In this document: positions 1 through 9,927 of the stretch, piece after piece
How positions within the stretch are numbered: the first letter of the stretch is position 1
Layout of the letters: every line of letters begins with the position of its first letter
Assembly: GCF_014269205.2 (NCBI RefSeq)
Contig: NZ_JABWRY020000001.1
Coordinates: forward strand, 2,046,001-2,110,000
DNA length: 64,000 nt
Direction of reading: 5' to 3'
Origin: Pseudomonas kermanshahensis
GTDB lineage: Bacteria > Pseudomonadota > Gammaproteobacteria > Pseudomonadales > Pseudomonadaceae
Program-made: the position numbers and the translations under genes
The notes under the pieces: generated by a model
Databases searched by the model: none
What the model was told of the DNA's origin: nothing
What the model saw: only the letters and a program-made list of their open reading frames with translations

Positions 1-1
1 C

Positions 2-1870
<1,869 letters not shown>

Positions 1871-1894
1871 AGCGTGCCTGAAACCCCACAGCCT

Positions 1895-1992
1895 GTGTAG
1901 GAGCAGCCTTGTGCTGCGAAGAGGCCGGTACAGATAGCCGCAATTCGGGCTGCCTGTACCGGCCTCTTCGCAGCACAAGGCTGCTCCTACAC
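1895..1992. repeat. REP-type inverted repeat, 38-base arms
   Basis: Two perfectly complementary arms (1895-1932 and 1955-1992) share the GTAGGAGCAGCC...GAAGAGGCC core seen elsewhere in the window. It lies between katG and the creatinase gene. The hairpin could end katG transcription or stabilise its mRNA. Similar pairs occur at 33313-33408 and 57954-58047. Confidence 0.9.
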
Positions 1993-2115
1993 GTCGGTGG
2001 CCATCCCGCCAATTCCAGGTCGGATAGATACAAAAGTGTCCTCGTTCGTTCTGTTGCAATGCTTCTCAGGCGGCCGGCCTGAAACAGCGTGCTCACAACG
2101 ACAAGGAACCCGACC

Positions 2116-3327
2116 ATGCACATGCCAAAAACCCTGAAGATCCGCAACGGCGACAAGGTCAAAGCGACCTTCTCCGCTCAGGAATACGCAGCCCGCCACG
2201 CCCGTCTGCGGGCCTACATGGCCGAGCAGGACATCGAAGCGGCGATCTTCACCTCGTACCACAACGTCAATTACTACAGTGATTTCCTCTACTGCTCGTT
2301 TGGCCGCCCCTATGCACTGGTGGTGACCCAGGACAAGGTCGTCTCGATCAGTGCCAACATCGATGGCGGCCAGCCTTGGCGGCGCACGGTCGGCACCGAC
2401 AACATCGTCTACACCGACTGGCAACGCGACAACTTCTTCGTCGCCATTCAACAAGCGCTGCCGCTGGCCTCACGCATCGGCGTGGAATACGACCACCTCA
2501 ACCTGCAAAACCACGCCAAGCTCGCCGCCTGCTACCCCAAGGCCGAGTTGCTGGACATCGGCTCCCCGTGCATGCGCATGCGCATGATCAAGTCCGCAGA
2601 AGAGCAGGCGTTGATCCGGCACGGCGCGCGGGTGGCCGATATCGGCGGCGCGGCAGTGGTCGAGGCCCTGCGTGAGCATGTGCCCGAGTACGAAGTGGCG
2701 CTGCACGCCACCCAGGCGATGGTTCGCGAGATCGCCACGTCTTTCCCCGACGGCGAGCTGATGGACACCTGGACCTGGTTCCAGTCCGGGCTCAACACCG
2801 ACGGCGCGCACAACCCGGTCACCAGCCGCACGGTGGGCAAGGGCGAGATCCTCAGCCTCAATTGCTTCCCGATGATCGCCGGCTATTACACCGCCCTTGA
2901 GCGCACCTTGTTCCTCGACCATTGCCCGGATGATCACCTGCGCCTGTGGCAGGCCAACGTCGAGGTGCATGAGGCTGGGCTGAAACTCGTGCGCCCGGGC
3001 ATGCGCTGCAGTGACATTGCCCGTGAGCTGAACGAGATCTTCCTGCGTCACGACCTGCTGCAGTACCGCACGTTCGGCTATGGCCATTCGTTTGGGACGT
3101 TGAGCCACTACTACGGTCGCGAGGCGGGGCTTGAGCTGCGCGAAGACATCGACACCGTGCTGGAGCCGGGCATGGTGGTGTCGATCGAGCCAATGATCAT
3201 GCTGCCCGAAGGGCGGCCGGGTGCAGGCGGCTACCGCGAGCACGATATCCTCATCGTCAACGACAGCGGCGCCGAAAACATTACCAAGTTCCCGTACGGG
3301 CCGGAGCACAACATCATCCGCAAATGA
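2116..3327 (+). CDS. creA: Creatinase (creatine amidinohydrolase)
   Basis: Hydrolyses creatine to sarcosine and urea (EC 3.5.3.3). It has the M24 'pita-bread' fold but is metal-independent. The 403-residue product matches the P. putida creatinase I know, both in length and nearly throughout. The catalytic His falls at residue 232 (DGAHNPVT), as in that enzyme. Other conserved stretches are FTSYHNVNYYSDFLYC (45-60) and FGYGHSFGTLSHYYGRE near the C-terminus. The start at 2116 is chosen because it gives the family N-terminus (MHMPKT) and has AAGGA about 10 bases upstream; a GTG at 2089 is in frame but not supported. The transporter and GlxA-type regulator that follow complete a creatine-use unit. 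Confidence 0.96.
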   Translation: MHMPKTLKIRNGDKVKATFSAQEYAARHARLRAYMAEQDIEAAIFTSYHNVNYYSDFLYCSFGRPYALVVTQDKVVSISANIDGGQPWRRTVGTDNIVYTDWQRDNFFVAIQQALPLASRIGVEYDHLNLQNHAKLAACYPKAELLDIGSPCMRMRMIKSAEEQALIRHGARVADIGGAAVVEALREHVPEYEVALHATQAMVREIATSFPDGELMDTWTWFQSGLNTDGAHNPVTSRTVGKGEILSLNCFPMIAGYYTALERTLFLDHCPDDHLRLWQANVEVHEAGLKLVRPGMRCSDIARELNEIFLRHDLLQYRTFGYGHSFGTLSHYYGREAGLELREDIDTVLEPGMVVSIEPMIMLPEGRPGAGGYREHDILIVNDSGAENITKFPYGPEHNIIRK

Positions 3328-3342
3328 TGCTCAGTGCCGGCC

Positions 3343-3376
3343 CCTGTAGGAGCGGGTTTACCCGCGAAGAGGCCGG
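3343..3376. repeat. REP element, P. putida type
   Basis: A 34-base imperfect palindrome CCTGTAGGAGCGGGTTTACC followed by CGCGAAGAGGCCGG. In reverse complement this is essentially the REP consensus I recall for P. putida. It lies between creatinase and the transporter gene and may lower read-through between them. Confidence 0.85.
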
Positions 3377-3449
3377 CACCAACAACAATAAAACCACTGT
3401 ATGACCACCAGACCCTGCCTCCAATTAGAAGAACCAGAGGGTACCCGTC

Positions 3450-4784
3450 ATGTCCAGCACCACCCTGAACGCTCCCACCCTCGGCGGCGCCGTGCACAGC
3501 GCCGAACGCCAGGCCCTGCGCAAGGCCGCGCGCGCCAGTTTCATGGGCAACTTCGTCGAATGGTTCGACTACGCCGCCTACGGCTACCTCGCCACCATCA
3601 TTGCCGCCACGTTTTTCCCGCAAACCGACAAAACTACCGGCCTGCTGGCGACCTTCGCGGTGTTCGCCCTGTCGTTTCTCGTTCGCCCGTTGGGCGGCGT
3701 GGTCTGGGGCCACTTTGGTGATCGCCATGGGCGACGCAATGCGCTGTCGTTGTCGATCCTGATCATGTCGATCTCGACCTTCTGCATCGGGCTGCTGCCT
3801 GGCTATGCGCAGATCGGCCTATGGGCACCGTGCCTGTTGCTGGTGATACGCCTGGTGCAGGGTTTTTCGGCGTCGGGCGAATACGCGGGGGCATCGGCCT
3901 TCCTGGCCGAATACGCGCCCCAGGGCCGGCGTGGCCTGTACACCAGTATCGTGCCGGCCAGCACGGCAGCGGGGTTGCTGTTCGGTGCGGCGTTTGTGGC
4001 GGTGCTGCATGAGCTACTCAGCACCGAGGACCTGCACAGCTGGGGCTGGCGCCTGCCGTTCCTGCTGGCTGCACCGTTCGGGCTGGTGGGCCGTTACATC
4101 CGCATGAGCCTGCAGGACACTCCCAAGTTTCTGGAGATGGAGCAGCGTCTCGAGAACAAGGCCTGCATGACCCCGGCACCGATTCGCGAGTTGCTGACCC
4201 AGCATCGCCGCAGCCTAGGCATCGGTATCGGCGTGACGTGCCTGAACGCGGTGGCGTTCTACCTGCTGCTCAGCTATATGCCGACGTACCTGTCTACTGA
4301 GCTGGGCATGACCGAGCGAGATGCCTTCATTGCCTCGACGGTTTCATTGGCCACTTACATCGGCCTGATTTTCCTGATGGGGCGGCTGTCGGATCAGTTT
4401 GGCCGCAAGACCATGCTGGTGATCGCCTCGCTGCTGTTTTTGGGGCTCACCGTGCCCTTGTTCACGTTGCTCGATGGGCAACCGCTGCTGGTGATTCTGG
4501 CCATCCAGATTCTGTTTGGCGCGATGCTGGCGATGAACGATGGGACCTTGCCGTGCCTGTTGGCGGAGATCTTCCCGACGCGGGTGCGCTTCAGTGGTTT
4601 CGCCCTGAGCTTCAACGTGGCCAATGCCTTGTTTGGCGGGACGGCGCCGTTCATTGCCACCTGGCTGATACAGGTGACCGGCAGCAAGCTGGCGCCGGCG
4701 GGGTACCTGTTGGCCGCAGCACTGGTGGCGCTGGTGGCGATGCTGATGTGCCGGGAGACGGCGCATGCGGCCCTGAAGGATTGA
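3450..4784 (+). CDS. MFS transporter, metabolite:H+ symporter (MHS) family, probable creatine importer
   Basis: A 444-residue inner-membrane protein with about 12 hydrophobic segments. The first-helix motif SFMGNFVEWFDYAAYG (about residues 30-45) and GHFGDRHGRRNALSLSI (cytoplasmic loop 2-3, about 90-106) are typical of the MHS group (ProP, ShiA, KgtP relatives). It lies 120 bases after creatinase on the same strand and before the divergent GlxA-type regulator, so a role in bringing in creatine or a related guanidino/betaine compound is the simplest reading. The substrate is inferred from context. Family is secure. Confidence 0.9.
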   Translation: MSSTTLNAPTLGGAVHSAERQALRKAARASFMGNFVEWFDYAAYGYLATIIAATFFPQTDKTTGLLATFAVFALSFLVRPLGGVVWGHFGDRHGRRNALSLSILIMSISTFCIGLLPGYAQIGLWAPCLLLVIRLVQGFSASGEYAGASAFLAEYAPQGRRGLYTSIVPASTAAGLLFGAAFVAVLHELLSTEDLHSWGWRLPFLLAAPFGLVGRYIRMSLQDTPKFLEMEQRLENKACMTPAPIRELLTQHRRSLGIGIGVTCLNAVAFYLLLSYMPTYLSTELGMTERDAFIASTVSLATYIGLIFLMGRLSDQFGRKTMLVIASLLFLGLTVPLFTLLDGQPLLVILAIQILFGAMLAMNDGTLPCLLAEIFPTRVRFSGFALSFNVANALFGGTAPFIATWLIQVTGSKLAPAGYLLAAALVALVAMLMCRETAHAALKD

Positions 4785-4823
4785 TTCGATCTGTGCCCGC
4801 GAAGAGCCCTGCACTTTCTGATG

Positions 4824-5816
4824 TCAGTGCAACGAAGCCTGCCGCCGCTCCCCCAGCGGCGACAGCCCAAAAAATCGGCTGTAGCTCTTGGAAAAATGCG
4901 CCGGCGAGCTGAACCCACACGCCAACGCCACCTCTCGCACCTGCACATCGCTACGCAACAACAGCTCCCGCGCCCGCGACAGCCGCAACTCCAGGTAATA
5001 CTGGCTGGGCGTGCGCTGCAGGTATTTATGAAACAACCGCTCCAATTGGCGCACGGTCACTTCATTGAGGCTGGCCAGCTCCTCCAGCCCCAGTGGCTCC
5101 TCCAGGTTGGCTTCCATGATCGCCACCACCTGGCTCAACTTGGGCTGAGCGCTGCCGAGCAGGGTGCGCAGGGGCACCCGCTGGCGTTCGCGCTCGCCAC
5201 GCACACGGTCGCACAGCAGCAGTTCGGCGGCCTTGGCGGCGATGTCCTGGCCACCTTCTTCCCGGGCCACCAGTTGCAGCATCATGTCCATGGCCGCCAC
5301 ACCGCCCGAGCAGGTGTAGCGGTCGCGGTCCAGTTCGAACAGCTGGCCAGAAATGACGATACCGGGGAACTGCTCCTGCAACGTCTGCATGTCTTCCCAG
5401 TGGATGGTGCAGCGGTAGCCCTTGAGCAACTCGGCCTTGGCCAGCAGGTAACTGCCCGTGCAGATGCCGCCCAACGGCAGGCGTTGGCGGGCCAGCTGGC
5501 GTAGCCAGTCGATCAAGGGCCGGTTGCCACGGCTGCGATCGATCGGGTTGGCCCCGACCACCAACAGGGTGTCCAGCGCCGGGGCGTTGTCGATGCTGTA
5601 GTCAGGCAACACGCGCATGCCGTTGCTTGCCGCCACCGGTTCATCGCTGGCGGCGATCAGCACGGTGCGGTACATCGGCCGGCGGGCCGCCAGGTTGGCC
5701 ATGCGCAGGGTCTCCACCGCCGACGCCAGGCCGATGGTGGTGAAGTTGGGCAAGATCAGAAAACCGAAGGTCTTGGCGGGCGAAGGCGTTACGATTGCAG
5801 AAACGGGGTGGACCAT
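4824..5816 (-). CDS. GlxA-family (DJ-1/PfpI + AraC HTH) regulator, probable creatine regulator
   Basis: A 330-residue transcription regulator with an N-terminal class-I glutamine-amidotransferase-like domain (about 10-190, including GGICTGSYLLAKA around a nucleophile-elbow-like Cys) and a C-terminal AraC DNA-binding domain (about 230-325, VREVALACGFSSPAHFSKSY). GlxA-type regulators such as GbdR respond to quaternary amines and related compounds. A creatine-responsive member (CahR) is, from memory, encoded next to creatinase in P. putida, and this gene sits in that position, converging on the transporter. The ATG at 5816 is chosen because AGGAAG lies about 8 bases upstream; an in-frame TTG at 5834 is less likely. 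Symbol left blank because orthology is inferred. Confidence 0.9.
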   Translation of the reverse strand: MVHPVSAIVTPSPAKTFGFLILPNFTTIGLASAVETLRMANLAARRPMYRTVLIAASDEPVAASNGMRVLPDYSIDNAPALDTLLVVGANPIDRSRGNRPLIDWLRQLARQRLPLGGICTGSYLLAKAELLKGYRCTIHWEDMQTLQEQFPGIVISGQLFELDRDRYTCSGGVAAMDMMLQLVAREEGGQDIAAKAAELLLCDRVRGERERQRVPLRTLLGSAQPKLSQVVAIMEANLEEPLGLEELASLNEVTVRQLERLFHKYLQRTPSQYYLELRLSRARELLLRSDVQVREVALACGFSSPAHFSKSYSRFFGLSPLGERRQASLH

Positions 5817-5974
5817 TGCGATCTTCCTGTGCAAGCTGAGGCGTGATTCGTCGGGGGCAGTGAGAAAAACAGGCCTCGCATGATTCTTGTTGTTATAGGT
5901 CGTTACCCGGTCGATCTTACACCCCGGGCTGGTGGCCAGGAATGGACCTGAATGCAGACAGAAGGTGAACCTAC

Positions 5975-7303
5975 GTGAACCCCGAATCCATGCTGGCAGC
6001 GCTGCCAGGTTTCGCCCTCGCGCCTGAGGCGATCCAGGTATTGCCCGATGCCGCGGCGTACCGTCGCTGCCTGCTCGACCGTATCGCGGCGGCGACCCGG
6101 CGCATCGTCATCGTCGCCCTGTACCTGCAGGAAGACGAGGCCGGGCAGGAAGTGCTCGATGCCTTGTACCAGGCCAAGGCCGCGCGGCCAGGCCTGGAAA
6201 TTACTGTCGTGGTCGACTGGTTCCGTGCCCGCCGTGGCCTGCTGGGGGGCGGGCGGCAGCCGGGTAATGCGGCCTGGTACCAGGCCCAGCGTCAATTGCG
6301 TGGGCTGGATGTGGTGATCCATGGCGTTCCGGTGCAAACCCGCGAGCTGTTTGGTGTGTTGCACTTGAAAGGCAGCATCATCGACGACTGTGTGATCTAC
6401 ACCGGTGCCAGCCTCAACAACGTGTACCTGCACCGTTTCGACCGCTATCGCCTGGATCGCTATCACCTGTTCCAGTCGCCTGCGCTGGCCGATGCCATGG
6501 TCGACCTGGTTAGACGTTTGCTGCACCACACCGCCACACCGCGGCTGGACTTGCCGGCACCGCCCGCGACCCGCAGCTTGCGCGGTGACATCCGGCGCTT
6601 GCGCGCGCGGCTGCGGCGCATGGTCTATGAGGTGCCCGCCGGCGAAGCGGGGCAGGGCTTGCGGGTCATCCCGCTGCTTGGCGTTGGGCGGGGCAACCCG
6701 CTCAACAAAGCACTTTGCGCACTGCTGGCCGCTGCACGCACTCAGATCATCATCAGCACGCCTTATTTCAATCCGCCTCGGGTATTGATGCGCGAAATCG
6801 ACCACGCGCTGGACCGTGGCGTGCGCGTGGAGCTGATCGTCGGCGATCGCACGGCCAATGACTTTTATATCGCTCCGGGTGAGCCTTTCAGTGCTAGCGG
6901 TGCGTTGCCCTACTTGTACGAGGACAACCTGCGCGCCTTTGCCCGCCGTCGCCAGGCCGCGCTTGCCAATGGCCAGCTCGAAGTGCGGATTTGGAACGAC
7001 CCCGGGCACACCTTCCATGCCAAGGGGTTGTGGATCGACCAGCGTTATTCGCTGCTGACCGGTAACAACCTCAACCCGCGTGGTTTCAACCTGGACCTTG
7101 AGAATGGCTTGCTTATCGATGACCCAGCAGGGCAGTGGTTGGTGCCTCGGGACGTGGAATTGACGGGGATACGCCGGCACGCACGGAAAATCGATTCAGC
7201 GGCCGAGCTCGGGGTCAAGGCCGAGCACCCCAAGGAGGTGCGCAAGCTCTTGCGGCGGTTGCGCTATAGCCGCCTTGAACCGTTGATCAAACGGGTCCTC
7301 TGA
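5975..7303 (+). CDS. pssA: CDP-diacylglycerol-serine O-phosphatidyltransferase (phosphatidylserine synthase)
   Basis: Joins CDP-diacylglycerol and serine to phosphatidylserine, the precursor of phosphatidylethanolamine. The 442-residue protein belongs to the phospholipase-D superfamily and is colinear with E. coli PssA (451 residues). Two HKD motifs are present: H130/K132/D137 (LHLKGSIIDD) and H348/K350/D355 (FHAKGLWID). Further matches are ASLNNVYLHRFDRYRLDRYH, GDRTANDFYI and TGNNLNPR. The start is a GTG with GAAGG nearby. The length and PssA-specific blocks separate it from cardiolipin synthases. Confidence 0.95.
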   Translation: MNPESMLAALPGFALAPEAIQVLPDAAAYRRCLLDRIAAATRRIVIVALYLQEDEAGQEVLDALYQAKAARPGLEITVVVDWFRARRGLLGGGRQPGNAAWYQAQRQLRGLDVVIHGVPVQTRELFGVLHLKGSIIDDCVIYTGASLNNVYLHRFDRYRLDRYHLFQSPALADAMVDLVRRLLHHTATPRLDLPAPPATRSLRGDIRRLRARLRRMVYEVPAGEAGQGLRVIPLLGVGRGNPLNKALCALLAAARTQIIISTPYFNPPRVLMREIDHALDRGVRVELIVGDRTANDFYIAPGEPFSASGALPYLYEDNLRAFARRRQAALANGQLEVRIWNDPGHTFHAKGLWIDQRYSLLTGNNLNPRGFNLDLENGLLIDDPAGQWLVPRDVELTGIRRHARKIDSAAELGVKAEHPKEVRKLLRRLRYSRLEPLIKRVL

Positions 7304-7368
7304 ACCTCTATCGCAGCGTGGTGAATCTACGCTGTTAGACAACGTCGACACAGTAAAGTACTAAGGTA

Positions 7369-8145
7369 CTAAGATCGCACGTTGGTAGCGATATGGTTAT
7401 TAAGCGATTGTGCCGTGATGTTGTCCAATATGGTCCGGACCTGGCAACCAACTCGTTTGCGCTGATGCATTTCGAAAGACGGTGTTGAAACTATCATTTG
7501 TTCAGCATTGTGATGCTCAAGGCTCCCTAAGTAAAAAGTGTCTAGCCAGGCGTTCATGATGAACCTGTATTCTGCAACATACTGTTGTGGAATTGGTAGA
7601 GATTTCGCAAAAAATTGGTTGATGAAGTTGCGGGCTGCGACATATTGATCGTGAGAAATTTGTATTCTCGGACCGGTGGCGGAAGGCGGCGCCTGGAACT
7701 GCCCGCTGTTCGAAGAGGTCGTAGGTAGCACATCGCCAAGGTAGGCCTGGATTGTCCCAGGTGATAGTGATCGGTTTCGGGTGGCGACCGAGACCTGAGG
7801 TGCAGTTGGAACGTTACGGGGAGCCCCCTCTGGCCTAATAAGAAGGTGATCAACGCCGGTCTTCATGTGCCCGGTCGGGTCGCTGTTGTTGATAGGGTCA
7901 CCTTCACAATATACATAAGCATTTATACCTCCGGCTTCGAAGGGGCTTACGTTATCGGGCGACAAAAATCGCATAAGGATCGGACTGTAGGCGCGGTATC
8001 CATTGCCCAACCAATAGACTGCCATAAGCGAATCTTTTCTCTGACCATGGAAGCCACAGACGGTTTGAGAATACCTAGAGGTTGGAATAAAACCGTAGGC
8101 AGTGTAGTCACCGGAAAAATTAGGGTAAAGCTCATTTGCATTCAT
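7369..8145 (-). CDS. Orphan Rhs-repeat C-terminal protein with variable tip
   Basis: A 258-residue protein. Residues about 42-93 form the conserved Rhs core end (YWLGNGYRAYSPILMRFLSP...GGINAYVYCEGDPINNSDPTGH), the junction before a variable, usually toxic, tip. Residues 94-258 are the tip, which I do not recognise. It is far shorter than a full Rhs protein. An in-frame TAA directly precedes the ATG, and I see no good ribosome-binding site, so it may be a displaced cassette or remnant. Base use is clearly AT-richer than in neighbours, a sign of transfer. A 20-base sequence 62 bases upstream of its start recurs upstream of the other Rhs gene near 16.4 kb. No immunity gene is obvious. Confidence 0.8.
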   Translation of the reverse strand: MNANELYPNFSGDYTAYGFIPTSRYSQTVCGFHGQRKDSLMAVYWLGNGYRAYSPILMRFLSPDNVSPFEAGGINAYVYCEGDPINNSDPTGHMKTGVDHLLIRPEGAPRNVPTAPQVSVATRNRSLSPGTIQAYLGDVLPTTSSNSGQFQAPPSATGPRIQISHDQYVAARNFINQFFAKSLPIPQQYVAEYRFIMNAWLDTFYLGSLEHHNAEQMIVSTPSFEMHQRKRVGCQVRTILDNITAQSLNNHIATNVRS

Positions 8146-8206
8146 TTATGCAGCCATCGGAGGTGAGCGCTTCAGGCATTCTTAACGTTCAACGCTGAAT
8201 GTGCTA

Positions 8207-8226
8207 CTGGTAAAATTGCTAGGTTC
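8207..8226. repeat. 20-base repeat, copy 1 (near Rhs gene)
   Basis: CTGGTAAAATTGCTAGGTTC. An identical copy lies at 16305-16324 in the same chromosomal orientation. Each copy is about 61 bases upstream of an orphan Rhs gene, but the two genes point in opposite directions, so the repeat is reversed relative to this one. Confidence 0.85.
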
Positions 8227-8408
8227 ATAGATGCGTAGTGAAAATGGGTACTGCTACGCAACCTGGAGCACAGTTAACAACTGGAGGGTGCTGCGCTGTG
8301 AGGGCGCTTTGAATTGATATGATCGTTTGCGTGTTCCCCCTCTGAAAACCAATGGCAAACGAATACAATGAGGCGTTTTCCTCGTTAACCAGATAGGCCA
8401 AACCGTCT

Positions 8409-9569
8409 ATGGCGCTTGATCCACCCACGATGCTGACGATTACGATCGCCCTGGCAGCCGCTGCTGCTTTGTACCTGGCGATCGAATGGCGCAGCGTTCG
8501 CGAGGCTTCACTCCTGTTTTGGAGCGCGGGCTTCGCCACTATTACCGTCGGCTCCACCCTGGCCCTGTTGCGTGGCATTGGCTTGCTGTTGATCGGCATC
8601 TGGTTCGCCAACGGGTTGCTGGTGGTGGCGCATGCGTTTTTCCTGATGGGGGTGTTGCGCTTTACCCAGAACCGCCTGTCGCGCACCTGGTTGCTGATGG
8701 TGCCGATGTGGTTCGCCTTGCTGCTGCTGCCCGCGGGGCCGGAGTGGTCGAAGGTGATGCTGATGGTCAACTCGTTGCTGGTGGCGCTGTTGACCCTCAA
8801 GGCCAGCTTTTTGTTGAAGCCCCACGGCAGGTCGCTGAGCGTGGGCGCGGTGCAATTGCGCTATGTGTTGCTGATCCATGGGTTGTTCTATGTGGCGAAG
8901 GCGATCATTGCGATCACGCCGGGCACCTTGATTGACCTGGCGACCTTTGGCGGGCTGATCATTCAGATTTCCCTGGTCGAGGGGGCGATGGCGATCATGT
9001 TGATTGCGCTGTCGATGACGGGGACGGTGCGTTATCGCCGTGAAGAACGTATCGCCCGGCTGGCGGCGCGCGATCCGTTGACGGCGCTGTACAACCGGCG
9101 GGCGCTGGAAGTGCGGGCGCCGCACTTTTTCAAAGAGGTCAGCCCGGCGCGGCCGGGGGCCTTGCTGTTGATCGATATCGACAACTTCAAGCTGGTCAAC
9201 GATTTGCACGGGCACATTGCGGGGGATCGGCTGTTGATCGCCTTGAGCGAGATGATTCGTGCGGTGTTGCCGGAGCGGTCGCTGGCGGCGCGGCTTGGGG
9301 GGGATGAGTTTGTGATTCTGCTCAGTGAGGCGACGCGGGAGCGGGTGGTGGAGCTGGGTAGCCAGTTGCGTGAGCGGTTTCAGCAGTTTGCTGGGCAGAC
9401 GGTGCCTACGCCGCAGGCGGTTACGTTGAGTATTGGGGCTAATGTGTTTGATCAGCCGCCGGTGAGTTTGGCGGCGTTGATTGAGCAGGGGGATGTGGCG
9501 TTGTATGAGTCGAAGCGCGGGGGGCGTGACAGTATTCGGCTGGTTGAGCGGGAGGGTTTGGTTTCTTGA
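8409..9569 (+). CDS. Membrane diguanylate cyclase (GGDEF)
   Basis: A 386-residue protein that probably makes cyclic di-GMP. Residues 1-205 hold six or seven hydrophobic segments, a membrane sensor of unrecognised type. The GGDEF domain covers about 215-380, with the intact active-site motif RLGGDEF (GGDEF at 297-301) and the metal/base-binding DIDNFKLVND region (256-265). The residues five before GGDEF do not form RxxD, so product inhibition through the usual I-site is not expected. The last 250 bases are unusually rich in GGG and TTG codons. No EAL domain. Confidence 0.92.
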   Translation: MALDPPTMLTITIALAAAAALYLAIEWRSVREASLLFWSAGFATITVGSTLALLRGIGLLLIGIWFANGLLVVAHAFFLMGVLRFTQNRLSRTWLLMVPMWFALLLLPAGPEWSKVMLMVNSLLVALLTLKASFLLKPHGRSLSVGAVQLRYVLLIHGLFYVAKAIIAITPGTLIDLATFGGLIIQISLVEGAMAIMLIALSMTGTVRYRREERIARLAARDPLTALYNRRALEVRAPHFFKEVSPARPGALLLIDIDNFKLVNDLHGHIAGDRLLIALSEMIRAVLPERSLAARLGGDEFVILLSEATRERVVELGSQLRERFQQFAGQTVPTPQAVTLSIGANVFDQPPVSLAALIEQGDVALYESKRGGRDSIRLVEREGLVS

Positions 9570-9927
9570 TCGTTGGTGTGGGTGTGGGTGTGGGTGTTGG
9601 TGTTGGTTTTGAGGGGGGGGGTGATCCAGCATTGGGGCGACGCTTAGTCACCTTTCCGCCCTTACGGCGGGTCACTTTTTGGCAAACGCCCCAAAAAGTA
9701 ACCAAAAAGGGCTGCGCTCCATCATACGGCCCCTACGCTGCGCTTCGGGGTCCCCTCGCTACGGCCTTGCTCCCGGGAGGACCGCGCTGCAGGGCCCATC
9801 CTGGGCCCCAGCGCTTGACGGGCATCCTTGCCCGTCACCTCCCTTCGCAAGGCCTGCGCTCGGCCTCCTGAGTCGCTGAAGGTCAAAAGCCAGATCAAGA
9901 TCAAGAGCCGGCGCTAGATCACCGTTT
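9570..9927. other. Gene-free stretch with a Pseudomonas-type intergenic repeat
   Basis: 358 bases between the GGDEF gene and ppnN. After the GT/G tract, 9640-9900 contains GGTCACTTTTTGGC...CCAAAAAGTAACCAAAAAG and a GC-rich tail. From memory this resembles a dispersed intergenic sequence common in Pseudomonas. Short frames that cross it have no family features and are probably chance. A palindromic CACTTTTTGG/CCAAAAAGT pair (about 9671-9700) could act as a terminator. Confidence 0.5.
9575..9621. repeat. GT/GGTGTG simple repeat ending in nine G
   Basis: Just after the GGDEF stop, the sequence is a run of GGTGTG/GGTGTT units followed by GTTTTGA and nine G (9613-9621). Such tracts are prone to slippage. 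No gene is supported here. Confidence 0.75.

Noticed and set aside
5903..7180. A 425-codon minus-strand frame opposite pssA
   Set aside because: Antisense composition; pssA on the other strand has all catalytic motifs.
9566..9871. A 101-codon plus-strand frame after the diguanylate cyclase gene
   Set aside because: It reads through a GT simple repeat and a dispersed intergenic sequence; low-complexity product.
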